64,000 nucleotides of DNA from CAZKVJ01 sp964556225. GTDB lineage: Bacteria; Actinomycetota; Acidimicrobiia; Acidimicrobiales; Ilumatobacteraceae. The stretch spans positions 165,817-229,816 of the forward strand of contig CAZKVJ010000002.1 in assembly GCA_964556225.1 (NCBI GenBank), in the 5' to 3' direction. The notes under the pieces were generated by a model. The model searched no databases. It saw only the letters and a program-made list of their open reading frames with translations, and was not told where the DNA came from. Positions 1 to 7,895 of the stretch are shown one piece after another (positions within the stretch are counted from its first letter, which is position 1; the number at the start of each line of letters is the position of its first letter). Both the position numbers and the translations under genes were made by a program.

Positions 1-2
1 CC

Positions 3-1028
3 CGGCTCGCCGAGACGCTGGGCGCAGCGACGAACGACCCCGTCCTCACCGCCCACCACCTCATGGCCGAGATGGTCGCCATGCGCGAACAGATCGTCGA
101 GAGCCTCGCCGACGACGCCGACGACGACGCGACCATCGCCGACCAGCTCGCCGGACGGGCGCTCGTGCTCGCCACGCCGAGCGGCCGGAGCCCCGAGCCG
201 GTGCTGGGCGCGACCCTCCTCGAGCTGCTGGCCGCCACCCCCGGCTTCGCCGTGACCACCGCCGCCGAGGCGAGCGCGACGATGGACCCCTTCGTGGTGG
301 ACGGGCAGCGGGTGGAGCTGCCACTCCCCGACCAGGCGGGCCCCGACCTCACGGCGCTCGCCGAGACGCTCAGCGCCCTCGACCAGGATCGGACCGCCAC
401 GGCCTCGATGCTCCCTCCCGACGATCCCCGTCCTGCCGGCTGGCTCGAGCTCGAGAACGTGCTGGTCGCCAACGACCTCACGGAGGAGGAACGAGCGCTC
501 TACGTCGACACGATCCGCGGCGAGAGCGCGGCGGTGCGCGCCTCGGTCGTCCTCCCCGAGTCGACCACCTTCACGCTCGGAGGGCGAACCAGCACCATCC
601 GCCTGAAGCTGTCGAGCACCGCCGACGTTCCGTTGACCGTGCTGGTGCGCATGCGCAGCGCCAAGCTCACGTTCCCGGAGGGTGACCCGATCGTCGAGCT
701 GGCACCGCAGCAGACGACCGAGGTGTCGATCCCCGTCGAGGCTCGCTCCAACGGCACCTTCCCGGTCGCGCTGGAGGTGCTCACCCCCGTCGGTGACGAG
801 CTGCTCGGGCCGCGGGTCGTGTTCACCGCTCGGGTCACGGCGCTGGCCGGGCTGGGTCAGGTCATCACCGTCGGTGCGCTCCTCGTGCTCGTGACGTGGT
901 GGGTCCACCACCTGCGCGTCCGGCACCGACAGCGCCGGGCCGGCCTCGCCGAGCCGTCGACCCGCCGCCACCCGGCGACGAAGGCGGCGAGCTCGACCAC
1001 GGAGCAGCCGGGCGAGCCGGCCGAGTAG
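3..1028 (+). CDS. DUF6049-type envelope protein, C-terminal part (5' end outside window)
   Basis: The frame is open from base 3 with no start, so this is the last 341 residues of a longer protein. It has a beta-rich, extracytoplasmic-looking region, one membrane span near residues 284-301 (VITVGALLVLVTWW) and a short basic tail (HHLRVRHRQRR), i.e. a C-terminal anchor. This matches the tail of the actinobacterial DUF6049 family (Rv3909 type), and the position upstream of kinase, sigma factor, trxB, trxA and cwlM matches that family's usual locus. Its biochemical role is unknown; a role in the cell envelope is inferred from context. Its TAG stop forms part of a possible -10 element for the next gene. 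Confidence 0.7.
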   Translation, partial: RLAETLGAATNDPVLTAHHLMAEMVAMREQIVESLADDADDDATIADQLAGRALVLATPSGRSPEPVLGATLLELLAATPGFAVTTAAEASATMDPFVVDGQRVELPLPDQAGPDLTALAETLSALDQDRTATASMLPPDDPRPAGWLELENVLVANDLTEEERALYVDTIRGESAAVRASVVLPESTTFTLGGRTSTIRLKLSSTADVPLTVLVRMRSAKLTFPEGDPIVELAPQQTTEVSIPVEARSNGTFPVALEVLTPVGDELLGPRVVFTARVTALAGLGQVITVGALLVLVTWWVHHLRVRHRQRRAGLAEPSTRRHPATKAASSTTEQPGEPAE

Positions 1029-1031
1029 CGT
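1026..1031 (+). promoter_or_regulatory. TAGCGT -10-like hexamer before degV
   Basis: TAGCGT ends 9 bases before the degV ATG. Its first three bases are the TAG stop of the preceding gene. The spacing fits leaderless transcription starting at or just before the ATG. No clear -35 is seen. Confidence 0.35.
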
Positions 1032-1040
1032 CGAGGCCCC

Positions 1041-1877
1041 ATGAGCATCCGCATCGTCACCGACAGCGCCTGCGACCTGCCCCAGCCCCTCGTCGACGAG
1101 CTGGACATCGTCGTGGTCCCCCTCACCATCCGCTTCGGCGACGAGGAGTTCGTCGACCGCGAGGATCTCACCCCGGGAGAGTTCTGGGCGCGCTGCGCCG
1201 CCTCACCCGTGCTGCCCGAGACCGCCGCGCCGTCGCCCGGGCAGTTCGAGGCCGCCTACCGCCGCCAGGCCGACGCCGGCGCCACCGGCATCGTCGTCAT
1301 CGCGCTCTCCGGCGCGCTGTCGGCAACCATCCAGTCGGCCGAGCTCGCGGCCCGCTCCTCGCCGGTGCCGGTGCGCATCGTCGACAGCCGGTCGGTGACG
1401 ATGGGAGAGGGCATGATGGCCGCCGCGTGCGCCCGAGCCGCCCGGGACGGCGCGTCGATCGACGACATCGAGGCGCTCGGCAACGATCTCGCCGCGCGCA
1501 CCCGCGTGTTCGGCGCGCTCGACACCCTCGACAACCTGAAGAAGGGCGGCCGGATCGGCGGTGCCAAGGCCCTGCTCGCCTCCGCCCTCGCCATCAAGCC
1601 GCTCATCGAGGTCCGCAACGGCCGCGTCGAGGAGATGGGCCGTCAGCGCACGCGCGGCAAGGCCCTGGCCGCGCTGGTCGACCGGGTCCGAGAGGCTGGA
1701 CCGATCGAGAACCTGGCCGTGATGCACGCCGACTGCAGCGACATCGACGCCTTCGTCGCCCAGCTGACCGGGCTGTACGACGGCGAGATCATCGTCGGCG
1801 ACATCGGTGCGGTGATCGGCACCCACGCCGGGCGCGGCACGATCGGCCTCGGCTTCCACGTCCCGAGGAGCTCCTGA
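1041..1877 (+). CDS. DegV family fatty-acid-binding protein
   Basis: A 278-residue protein with the whole DegV fold: N-terminal IVTDSACDLP, a central TSR-like segment (ALSGALSATIQSA), the KKGGRIGG loop and the C-terminal IGTHAGRGTIGLGF. Family members bind fatty acids and, as FakB, present them to the kinase FakA for phosphorylation; no fakA is in the window, so the role here is only inferred. It lies between the DUF6049 gene and the kinase gene, where related genomes often carry murJ. A GC-rich palindrome follows its stop directly. Confidence 0.85.
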   Translation: MSIRIVTDSACDLPQPLVDELDIVVVPLTIRFGDEEFVDREDLTPGEFWARCAASPVLPETAAPSPGQFEAAYRRQADAGATGIVVIALSGALSATIQSAELAARSSPVPVRIVDSRSVTMGEGMMAAACARAARDGASIDDIEALGNDLAARTRVFGALDTLDNLKKGGRIGGAKALLASALAIKPLIEVRNGRVEEMGRQRTRGKALAALVDRVREAGPIENLAVMHADCSDIDAFVAQLTGLYDGEIIVGDIGAVIGTHAGRGTIGLGFHVPRSS

Positions 1878-1878
1878 G

Positions 1879-1894
1879 GCGCCCCTCGGGGCGC
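1879..1894 (+). terminator. Possible terminator hairpin after degV
   Basis: The 16-base palindrome GCGCCCCTCGGGGCGC begins one base after the degV stop. A second, weaker GCCCC/GGGGC repeat lies at 1906-1925. No T-run follows, as is common for actinobacterial terminator-like hairpins. Confidence 0.45.
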
Positions 1895-1931
1895 GACGAT
1901 CGATTGCCCCGATCCTCGCCGGGGCCGCCAC

Positions 1932-1937
1932 TAGCGT
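1932..1937 (+). promoter_or_regulatory. TAGCGT -10-like hexamer before the kinase gene
   Basis: TAGCGT lies 12 bases before the ATG at 1950, downstream of the degV hairpin, so the kinase gene probably has its own promoter with a very short or no leader. Confidence 0.35.
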
Positions 1938-1949
1938 TTCCAGGCGAAC

Positions 1950-3656
1950 ATGTCGACGTCGGAACCCGCCCCGTCCACGCTGCTCGGCGCGCGCTATCGC
2001 TTGGACCGGCGCGTCGCCCAGGGCGGCATGGCCGAGGTCTGGCTGGCCACGGACACGGCGCTGTCCCGCCAGGTCGCCGTCAAGCTCCTCAAGCCGCACC
2101 TCGCCGCCGATCCGGTCGTGTCCGAGCGGTTCCGCCGGGAGGCGATCGCCGTCGCCGGGTTGAACCACCCGAACATCGTCGCCGTGTACGACGCCGTCGA
2201 CGACGGCGGACGTCAGGCCGTGGTGATGCAGTACGTGCAGGGCAAGAGCCTGCGCCAGCTGCTCGACGAGCAGCGGCGCCTCAGCCCGGAGCTCACCATC
2301 CATGTCGGCTGCGCCGTCGCGATCGCGCTCGACGCGGCGCACCGGGCCGGCCTGGTGCACCGCGACGTCAAGCCCGGCAACATCCTCATCACCGCCGACG
2401 GACGGGTGATGCTGGCCGACTTCGGCATCGCCAAGGCCATCGGGTCCGGCGCCGCCGAGGCCGACCTCACCAGCGACAACGTGATGATGGGCACGGCCAA
2501 GTACCTGTCGCCGGAACAGGTCCGGGGCCGCAAGCTCGATGGGCGGGCCGACCTCTACTCCCTCGGGCTGGTCCTGTACGAGTGCCTCGCCGGCCGGGTG
2601 CCGTTCCTGGGCGAGACCGACGCCGACACCGCGCTGGCTCGGCTGCAGCGCGATCCGACCGACCTCCACCGGCTTCGTCCGACGCTCTCGCCGGGGTTGG
2701 TCGACGTCGTCCACCGGATGCTGGCCCGAGATCCGGCCGCCCGACCGGAGAGCGGCGCTGCCGTGCGCTCGCTCCTCGCCCGCGTGGGCAGCGGTGTCGA
2801 CGACGCCACACCGATGGCGAGCGCGCCGGTGCAGTCGGCGGTGTCCGGAGCCATCGCCACGACGCGCGTGAGCCGCTCCGGCCGCGGTGGCGGCACCACG
2901 ACGGCGCTCGCCGACACCCCGGTGCCCGACATCCCCGGCCAGCCACCGGCACCCACGCCACCGTCGCCGCCCGGCCCGGTCACGCGGCGTGATCGCACCC
3001 CGCCTCGTGGACGGCCCGGGCGCAACGCACCGGCGAAGCGCTTCGAGCAGCGGTCGAGCCGGTCCACGACGCTGGTCCTCGTGCTGCTCGCAGCAGCGCT
3101 CGTCATCGCCCTCACCCTGGCCAACGCCGTGCGCGATGGCGACAGCGACGGCGACGGGTCCACACCGGTGGAGACGACCGTCGCGGCCGTGGCGCCGGCG
3201 GTCGCCGCACCGGTCGAGATCCTCAACACCATCACCTACGACCCGAACGGCGACGGCAGCGAGCACGACGACCAGCTGCCGGCGCTCGCCGACGGCGACC
3301 CGACCACCGCCTGGACCACCGTCTGCTACGAGTCGCAGTACCTGGGCGGCAAGGAGGGCGTCGGCATCGTGACGGAGATGTCGGCCGGCTCGCGCGTCAA
3401 CGTCGAGGTCGGCGTCGACAGCGCGCCGTGGCAGCTGCGCGTGTACACCGCCGAGACCCTGCCGGCGTCGCTCGACGCGTGGGGCGAGGCGGTGGCCAGC
3501 GACTTCGACGACGAGGCCCGCAACGTGGTGTTCTCGGTGCCCGCAGCAGGCCGCTACGTGCTCGTGCTGCTCGCCGAGCTCGGGCCGAGCGAGGGGTGCA
3601 GCGACGAGCACCCCTACCAGGGTCAGCTGAGCGAGCTGCGCGTCACGCCCATCTGA
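1950..3656 (+). CDS. Transmembrane Ser/Thr protein kinase with extracellular C-terminal domain
   Basis: A 568-residue receptor-like Hanks-type kinase. The cytoplasmic kinase domain (about 15-280) keeps the glycine loop (QGGMAEV), Lys45 in VAVK, HRDVKPGN with Asp139, DFG at 157-159 and SPEQ, so it should be active. A Pro-rich linker (about 280-370) leads to one membrane span at about 374-393 and an outside domain of about 170 residues that looks like a galactose-binding/discoidin-type beta sandwich with a conserved-looking Cys pair. In Mycobacterium tuberculosis the equivalent locus codes MurJ fused to a pseudokinase and a similar outer domain (Rv3910); here kinase and outer domain stand alone without MurJ. 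Substrates are unknown; sigma/anti-sigma genes follow. Confidence 0.88.
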   Translation: MSTSEPAPSTLLGARYRLDRRVAQGGMAEVWLATDTALSRQVAVKLLKPHLAADPVVSERFRREAIAVAGLNHPNIVAVYDAVDDGGRQAVVMQYVQGKSLRQLLDEQRRLSPELTIHVGCAVAIALDAAHRAGLVHRDVKPGNILITADGRVMLADFGIAKAIGSGAAEADLTSDNVMMGTAKYLSPEQVRGRKLDGRADLYSLGLVLYECLAGRVPFLGETDADTALARLQRDPTDLHRLRPTLSPGLVDVVHRMLARDPAARPESGAAVRSLLARVGSGVDDATPMASAPVQSAVSGAIATTRVSRSGRGGGTTTALADTPVPDIPGQPPAPTPPSPPGPVTRRDRTPPRGRPGRNAPAKRFEQRSSRSTTLVLVLLAAALVIALTLANAVRDGDSDGDGSTPVETTVAAVAPAVAAPVEILNTITYDPNGDGSEHDDQLPALADGDPTTAWTTVCYESQYLGGKEGVGIVTEMSAGSRVNVEVGVDSAPWQLRVYTAETLPASLDAWGEAVASDFDDEARNVVFSVPAAGRYVLVLLAELGPSEGCSDEHPYQGQLSELRVTPI

Positions 3657-3752
3657 ACGCCCGCCACCGACCGCGGATGACCCGCCCGCGCCGTTGCGGA
3701 TCACTACCATCCCCGCATCGCGCCGCAACCAGAACCCGAGGGCTCCGCACCC

Positions 3753-4355
3753 GTGACCAGCGCTGTCCGCCCGAGCGCCGCCGACGACGAGCGCCTCGCC
3801 GCCGCCGCGAGCGGCGGCGATCGGACAGCGCTCGAGGAGCTGCTGCGCCGGCATCAGCCCAAGATGTACGCCGTCTGCCGGCGGATCGTGGGGTCCGATG
3901 CCGACGCCGCCGACGTCACCCAGGACGCCCTCATCGCCATCGTGCGCGGGATCACCCGCTTCGACGGCCGGGCATCGTTCTCCACATGGGCCTACCGGAT
4001 CGCCACCAACGCCGCGCTTGACGAGCTGCGCCGGCGCCGGCGCCGCGCCCAGCCGAGTGCCGAGGTGGCCGAGCTGGGCGACCGATCGCCGGCCACGTCT
4101 GCGAGCACACCCGGCCACGACCAGCAGGTTGCCGACCGGATGGCGATCGACGCCGCCCTGGCCACGCTCCCGGACGACTACCGCGCCGCCGTCGTGCTGC
4201 GCGACGTCGCCGACCTCGACTACGCGGCCATCGCCACCGTGCTCGGGATCCCGGCCGGCACGGTGCGATCCCGCATCGCCCGCGGTCGCGCCGCGCTGGC
4301 GGCGGTCCTCGGGAACCCGGCGGCGGGTTCGCCACGTCCAAGCGAGCAGCCATGA
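3753..4355 (+). CDS. sigM: ECF RNA polymerase sigma factor, SigM type
   Basis: A 200-residue group 4 sigma factor starting at GTG 3753. Region 2 is seen in the N-terminal half (DAADVTQDALIAIVRGI, then FSTWAYRIATNAALDELRRR) and region 4 in the C-terminal half (LPDDYRAAVVLRDVADLDY, GIPAGTVRSRIARGR, a helix-turn-helix). There is no region 1 or 3. Its stop overlaps the start of the next gene in ATGA, the usual coupling of an ECF sigma with its anti-sigma factor. Position before trxB/trxA/cwlM matches sigM (Rv3911) in mycobacteria; the symbol rests on synteny and family, and the regulon is unknown. Confidence 0.85.
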   Translation: MTSAVRPSAADDERLAAAASGGDRTALEELLRRHQPKMYAVCRRIVGSDADAADVTQDALIAIVRGITRFDGRASFSTWAYRIATNAALDELRRRRRRAQPSAEVAELGDRSPATSASTPGHDQQVADRMAIDAALATLPDDYRAAVVLRDVADLDYAAIATVLGIPAGTVRSRIARGRAALAAVLGNPAAGSPRPSEQP

Positions 4356-5101
4356 GCGATCTCACCTCCTCCCCCGATCCGGCCGTCTCCGAGCTGGCGA
4401 GCCGCCTCGTCGACGGCGACCTCGAAGCCGCCGAGCTGGCCGCCGTGACCGGACGCGCCGAGGTCGTCGAACAGGCGGCCGCCTTCCGGCGCCTCTCCGA
4501 GCTGGTCGCCGACGTCTCCCCACTCGATCCCAGCGCCGTCGACGCCATGATCGCCTCGGCCGTGGCTGAGCACCGGCCGCCGCCCGTGCTCGTGGTGCCG
4601 AAGATCGAGGACCGCCGTGCGCGCCGCAACCGGCGGGCGATCGGATGGCTCGCCGCAGCGGCCGCCGTCGCGCTCGTCGTGGTCGGCGTCGGCATCTTGA
4701 ACAACGACGACTCCGACGATGCCGAGGTGGCAGGCCCGACCACGGCGGCGGCCACCGACGACGAAGCGCTCACCGCAGCGGCTGGTGCCGAGTCCGCAAG
4801 CCCGTCCGACTCCGCCGCCGACGCCGAGCGCTCCGGCGGGACGGAGGCGCCGGCTGGCACGCTGGCGGCCGACGCCTTGATCGTGCCCGTCGAGGACGCC
4901 GTCGCCCTGGCCGAGCTCGCCCGTGACTCCGAGCCGCTCACCGGTGAGGTGCCCTGCGCGAACACCGTGGAGTTCATCCCGGTCGCGTACGCCAGCTTCC
5001 GCGGCGTGGACGTGGTGGTCATGCGCAACGAGAGCGGCCGGCTCGCCTACGCGTTCGATCTGGCCACCTGCAAGCAGGTCCTCTTCTCCCCCATCAGCTG
5101 A
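4352..5101 (+). CDS. Membrane-anchored anti-sigma factor
   Basis: A 249-residue protein coupled to the sigma gene by an ATGA overlap. The N-terminal ~90 residues would be the cytoplasmic sigma-binding part; a basic stretch (RRARRNRRA) precedes one membrane span at about residues 96-112 (LAAAAAVALVVVGVGIL). The rest is an acidic, Ala/Ser-rich outside region ending in a small domain with two Cys. No HxxxCxxC zinc anti-sigma motif is seen, so release probably does not use the ZAS redox mechanism. The function follows from topology and gene pairing (Rv3912-like). Confidence 0.75.
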   Translation: MSDLTSSPDPAVSELASRLVDGDLEAAELAAVTGRAEVVEQAAAFRRLSELVADVSPLDPSAVDAMIASAVAEHRPPPVLVVPKIEDRRARRNRRAIGWLAAAAAVALVVVGVGILNNDDSDDAEVAGPTTAAATDDEALTAAAGAESASPSDSAADAERSGGTEAPAGTLAADALIVPVEDAVALAELARDSEPLTGEVPCANTVEFIPVAYASFRGVDVVVMRNESGRLAYAFDLATCKQVLFSPIS

Positions 5102-5109
5102 GCGGCCAC

Positions 5110-5115
5110 TAGGCT
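5110..5115 (+). promoter_or_regulatory. TAGGCT -10-like hexamer for the holin-like gene and trxB
   Basis: TAGGCT ends 7 bases before the ATG at 5123, the spacing expected for leaderless transcription. It would serve the 5123 gene and trxB. Confidence 0.4.
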
Positions 5116-5122
5116 CGCTCGC

Positions 5123-5461
5123 ATGCCGGGCAATCCGCTGACCGATCCGAACTGGGCCGCCGACGTCACCGATCTCATCGAGCGTGGGGTCGCCCAGATC
5201 CGCAACCGCACCACCCGCCCCCTCGTCATGGCGGCGCGGGGCGTGGTGTTCGGCCTGCTCGCGGGGATCACCGGCATCGTCGCGATCACGCTGCTCACCG
5301 TGGCCTTCTTCCGCGGGCTGCAGGCGATCCTCGAGGTTCCCCTCGACCATGAGTCGGCCGTCTGGGTGTCCTATCTACTGGTCGGGGTCGCGCTGGTGAT
5401 CGCCGGCATGGTCGCCATGGCGAAGCGCCACAGCAAGGAGCTGTTCGATGAGCTTGCGTGA
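5123..5461 (+). CDS. Small two-span membrane protein (actinobacterial holin-X-like)
   Basis: A 112-residue protein. A charged N-terminal amphipathic segment (VTDLIERGVAQIRNRTTR) is followed by two membrane spans at about 42-63 and 82-100 and a basic/acidic tail. Size and topology fit the small DUF1469/holin-X-like proteins often found before trxB in Actinobacteria, but no function is established. Its last 14 bases overlap the start of trxB, so the two are probably translated together. Confidence 0.6.
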   Translation: MPGNPLTDPNWAADVTDLIERGVAQIRNRTTRPLVMAARGVVFGLLAGITGIVAITLLTVAFFRGLQAILEVPLDHESAVWVSYLLVGVALVIAGMVAMAKRHSKELFDELA

Positions 5462-6395
5462 GGTCATCGTCATCGGGTCCGGTCCCGCCGGTCTGACGGC
5501 AGCCATCTACACCGCCCGGGCGAACCTGAAGCCCCTGGTCATCGAAGGAGAGCCATCCTCGACCAGCGACCAGCCCGGTGGTCAGCTCATGCTCACGACC
5601 GAGGTCGAGAACTTCCCCGGGTTCCCGGAGGGGATCATGGGACCAGAGCTGATGTCTCGCTTTCGCGAGCAGGCGGTGCGCTTCGGCGCCGAGATGGTCA
5701 CCGACAAGGTCACCCGCGTCGACTTCAGCTGCCGGCCGTTTCGCGTCTGGGTGCGTGACCACGAGTACCAAGCCGAGTCGGTCATCGTCTCCACCGGCGC
5801 CCAGTCCCTGATGCTGGGCCTCGAAGCCGAGAACCGCCTGCTCGGCCACGGCCTGTCGACGTGTGCGACCTGCGACGGCTTCTTCTTCCGCGGCCAGCAG
5901 ATCGCCGTGGTCGGCGGTGGCGACTCCGCGATCGAAGAGGCGCTGTTCCTCACCAAGTTCGCGTCGAAGGTGGTGCTCATCCACCGCCGTGACGCCCTGC
6001 GGGCCTCGAAGATCATGCAGGAGCGGGCCTTCGCCAACGACAAGATCGAGCTGATGTGGAACACCGTCGTGGTCGACCTGCTCGGTGAGCAGGCCCTCGA
6101 AGGCGCGCTCGTGCGCGACACGGTCACGGGAGCGGAGCGGGTGCTCGATGTGACCGGGCTGTTCGTCGCCATCGGGCACCGGCCGAACACCGACCTGTTC
6201 AAGGGCGTGCTCGACATGGAGGACAACGGCTACCTCGTCACTCGGGCCGGCTCGACGGCCACCAACATCGACGGGGTCTTCGCCTGCGGAGACGTGCAGG
6301 ACCACACGTACCGGCAGGCCATCACCGCCGCAGGCTCGGGGTGCATGGCGGCCATCGACTGCGAGCGCTGGCTCGAAGCCGTGCGCCACGGTTGA
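5448..6395 (+). CDS. trxB: Thioredoxin-disulfide reductase
   Basis: A 315-residue low-molecular-weight flavoprotein that passes electrons from NADPH to thioredoxin. It has the FAD-binding GSGPAGLTAAIYTAR at the N-terminus, the redox motif CATC at 139-142, the NADPH-binding VVGGGDSAIEEA in the middle and the C-terminal FAD motif (GVFACGDVQDHTYRQA). Full length for the family. The start lies inside the preceding gene, with trxA 73 bases downstream. Confidence 0.97.
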   Translation: MSLREVIVIGSGPAGLTAAIYTARANLKPLVIEGEPSSTSDQPGGQLMLTTEVENFPGFPEGIMGPELMSRFREQAVRFGAEMVTDKVTRVDFSCRPFRVWVRDHEYQAESVIVSTGAQSLMLGLEAENRLLGHGLSTCATCDGFFFRGQQIAVVGGGDSAIEEALFLTKFASKVVLIHRRDALRASKIMQERAFANDKIELMWNTVVVDLLGEQALEGALVRDTVTGAERVLDVTGLFVAIGHRPNTDLFKGVLDMEDNGYLVTRAGSTATNIDGVFACGDVQDHTYRQAITAAGSGCMAAIDCERWLEAVRHG

Positions 6396-6468
6396 GCACC
6401 GGGAATGCGCCCGACCGGGCGACGGTTCTGCCTCGCTAGCATCGACCCCTCAGAAAGGACCGCCCATC

Positions 6469-6807
6469 ATGGCCGACGGCATCGTCACCCTCACCGCTGC
6501 CACCTTCGACGAGCTCGTGAGCTCCGCCGACACCCCCGTCGTCGTCGACTTCTGGGCCGAGTGGTGCGGACCGTGCAAGATGATCGCCCCGATCCTGTCG
6601 GAGATCGCCGCTGAGCAGACGGGCAAGGTCACCGTCGCCAAGCTCAACGTCGACGAGCACGGCGAGATCGCCATGCGCTACAACGTGATGAGCATCCCGA
6701 CGCTGCTGGTGTTCCAGGGCGGCGAGATGCGCAAGCGTCTGGTGGGCGCCAAGGGCAAGGGGCAGCTGATGCAGGAGCTGGAGGAATTCCTGACGTCTTC
6801 CCGCTGA
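6469..6807 (+). CDS. trxA: Thioredoxin
   Basis: A 112-residue thioredoxin with the WCGPCK active site at 32-37, the cis-proline segment (MSIPTLLVFQGG) and normal length. It reduces cytoplasmic disulfides using TrxB. An AGAAAGGA ribosome site precedes the ATG, and TAGCAT at 6437-6442 is a possible -10, so unlike several neighbours it appears to have a normal leader. Its stop overlaps the likely start of the CwlM-like gene. Confidence 0.97.
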   Translation: MADGIVTLTAATFDELVSSADTPVVVDFWAEWCGPCKMIAPILSEIAAEQTGKVTVAKLNVDEHGEIAMRYNVMSIPTLLVFQGGEMRKRLVGAKGKGQLMQELEEFLTSSR

Positions 6808-7775
6808 GCCCCGGCCAGCGCGGCGAGGCGGTTCGCGATCTGCAGCGCCGCCTCGGTGCCGCCGGGTTCCTCCCCGCCGCGGCTGCCGAGGCGGGTGTGT
6901 TCTGTGCTGCCACCGTCGACGCCATGCGCCGGTTCCAGCAGGCGCGCGGCTTACGGGTAGACGGCAGCTGCGACGGCGCCACCTGGGCGGCGCTGGTGGA
7001 AGCATCCTGGGAGATCGGTGATCGCCTGCTGTACCTCACCTCGCCGATGCTGCGCGGCGATGACGTCGGCGACCTGCAGGGCCGGCTGTGCCGGCTGGGC
7101 TTCGACTGCGGGCGGGTGGACGCCATCTACGGCCCGCAGACGGCGAGAGCCGTGGAGGAGTTCCAGCGCAACTGCGGGATCACGCCCGACGGCGTCTGCG
7201 GTCACGACACGGTCCGTTCGCTGCTCAGCCTGAGCCGCCAGACCGGACACGGCCGCGGCGTCGCCCAGCTGCGTGAGCTCGAGACGCTCCGGCGCTCGCC
7301 TCGCTCGGTGAGCGGACTGCGCGTCGTCGTCGGGCAGTTCGGTGGGCTCAGCGCGCTGGGACGCACCATCACCCGGGAGCTGCGCCATCACGGCGCGGTG
7401 GTCGTGTCGGTCGACGAGCTCGAGCCCGGACACCATGCCGTGACCGCCAACCGCTTCGGTGCCGACGTCTACCTCGGCATCGAGGCAAGTGCCTCACCGG
7501 GTGCGACCATCGCGTACTACGCGGTGCCGGCGTTCGAGTCGGTGGGTGGGCGCTCGCTCGCCGAGCAGATCGCCGCACAGCTCGACACGATGGATCTCGG
7601 CCCCCCGGCAACGGTGGTCGGGATGCGCCTGCCGGTGCTGCGCGAGACACGGATGCCAGCCGTGCTGTGCAGCCTCGGCCCGGTGCGGGAGGTCGTCGAC
7701 CGCTCACCGGCGCTCGCCGAGGCGCTGCTCGGCGCCGTCGTCGCCTGGTTGCGCACGCCGATCCCCCTGGACTGA
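6804..7775 (+). CDS. cwlM: CwlM-like protein: two peptidoglycan-binding repeats plus a degenerate amidase domain
   Basis: From the CTG at 6804 this is 323 residues. It has two PG_binding_1 repeats (GQRGEAVRDLQRRL ... WAALVEA and GDDVGDLQGRL ... TVRSL) and then an Amidase_3-like fold. The family's DPGHGG zinc motif is replaced by VVVGQFGG and no metal-binding His/Glu set is visible, so it should be catalytically dead. Mycobacterial CwlM is likewise inactive and, when phosphorylated by PknB, activates MurA; that role is inferred. Start: no ATG, GTG or TTG exists upstream of GTG 6897, which would cut off most of the first repeat, whereas CTG 6804 overlaps the trxA stop (CTGA) and restores it. 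No signal peptide, so probably cytoplasmic. Confidence 0.75.
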   Translation: MSPGQRGEAVRDLQRRLGAAGFLPAAAAEAGVFCAATVDAMRRFQQARGLRVDGSCDGATWAALVEASWEIGDRLLYLTSPMLRGDDVGDLQGRLCRLGFDCGRVDAIYGPQTARAVEEFQRNCGITPDGVCGHDTVRSLLSLSRQTGHGRGVAQLRELETLRRSPRSVSGLRVVVGQFGGLSALGRTITRELRHHGAVVVSVDELEPGHHAVTANRFGADVYLGIEASASPGATIAYYAVPAFESVGGRSLAEQIAAQLDTMDLGPPATVVGMRLPVLRETRMPAVLCSLGPVREVVDRSPALAEALLGAVVAWLRTPIPLD

Positions 7776-7895
7776 CGCACTGATCGAGGCACGTCGACAG
7801 TTTGTCCACAGCGTTCTCCCCATGTTGTGCGTAACCTCAACGACAGGAACCGAACGTGTGTACCCTCACCGCATCGACAGGTCGTCGATGTCAGC
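7776..7895. promoter_or_regulatory. Convergent cwlM/parB gap containing a DnaA box
   Basis: This 120-base gap between convergent genes holds TTGTCCACA at 7802-7810, a perfect actinobacterial-type DnaA box. It lies about 5.5 kb from the dnaA promoter. No convincing terminator hairpin is seen. Confidence 0.45.

Noticed and set aside
1203..4118. Long minus-strand open frame (971 codons)
   Set aside because: It lies antisense to degV, the kinase and sigM, is full of Arg/Gly/His from reversed GC-rich codons, and matches no family. Similar frames occur opposite gyrB, gyrA and others and were left out.
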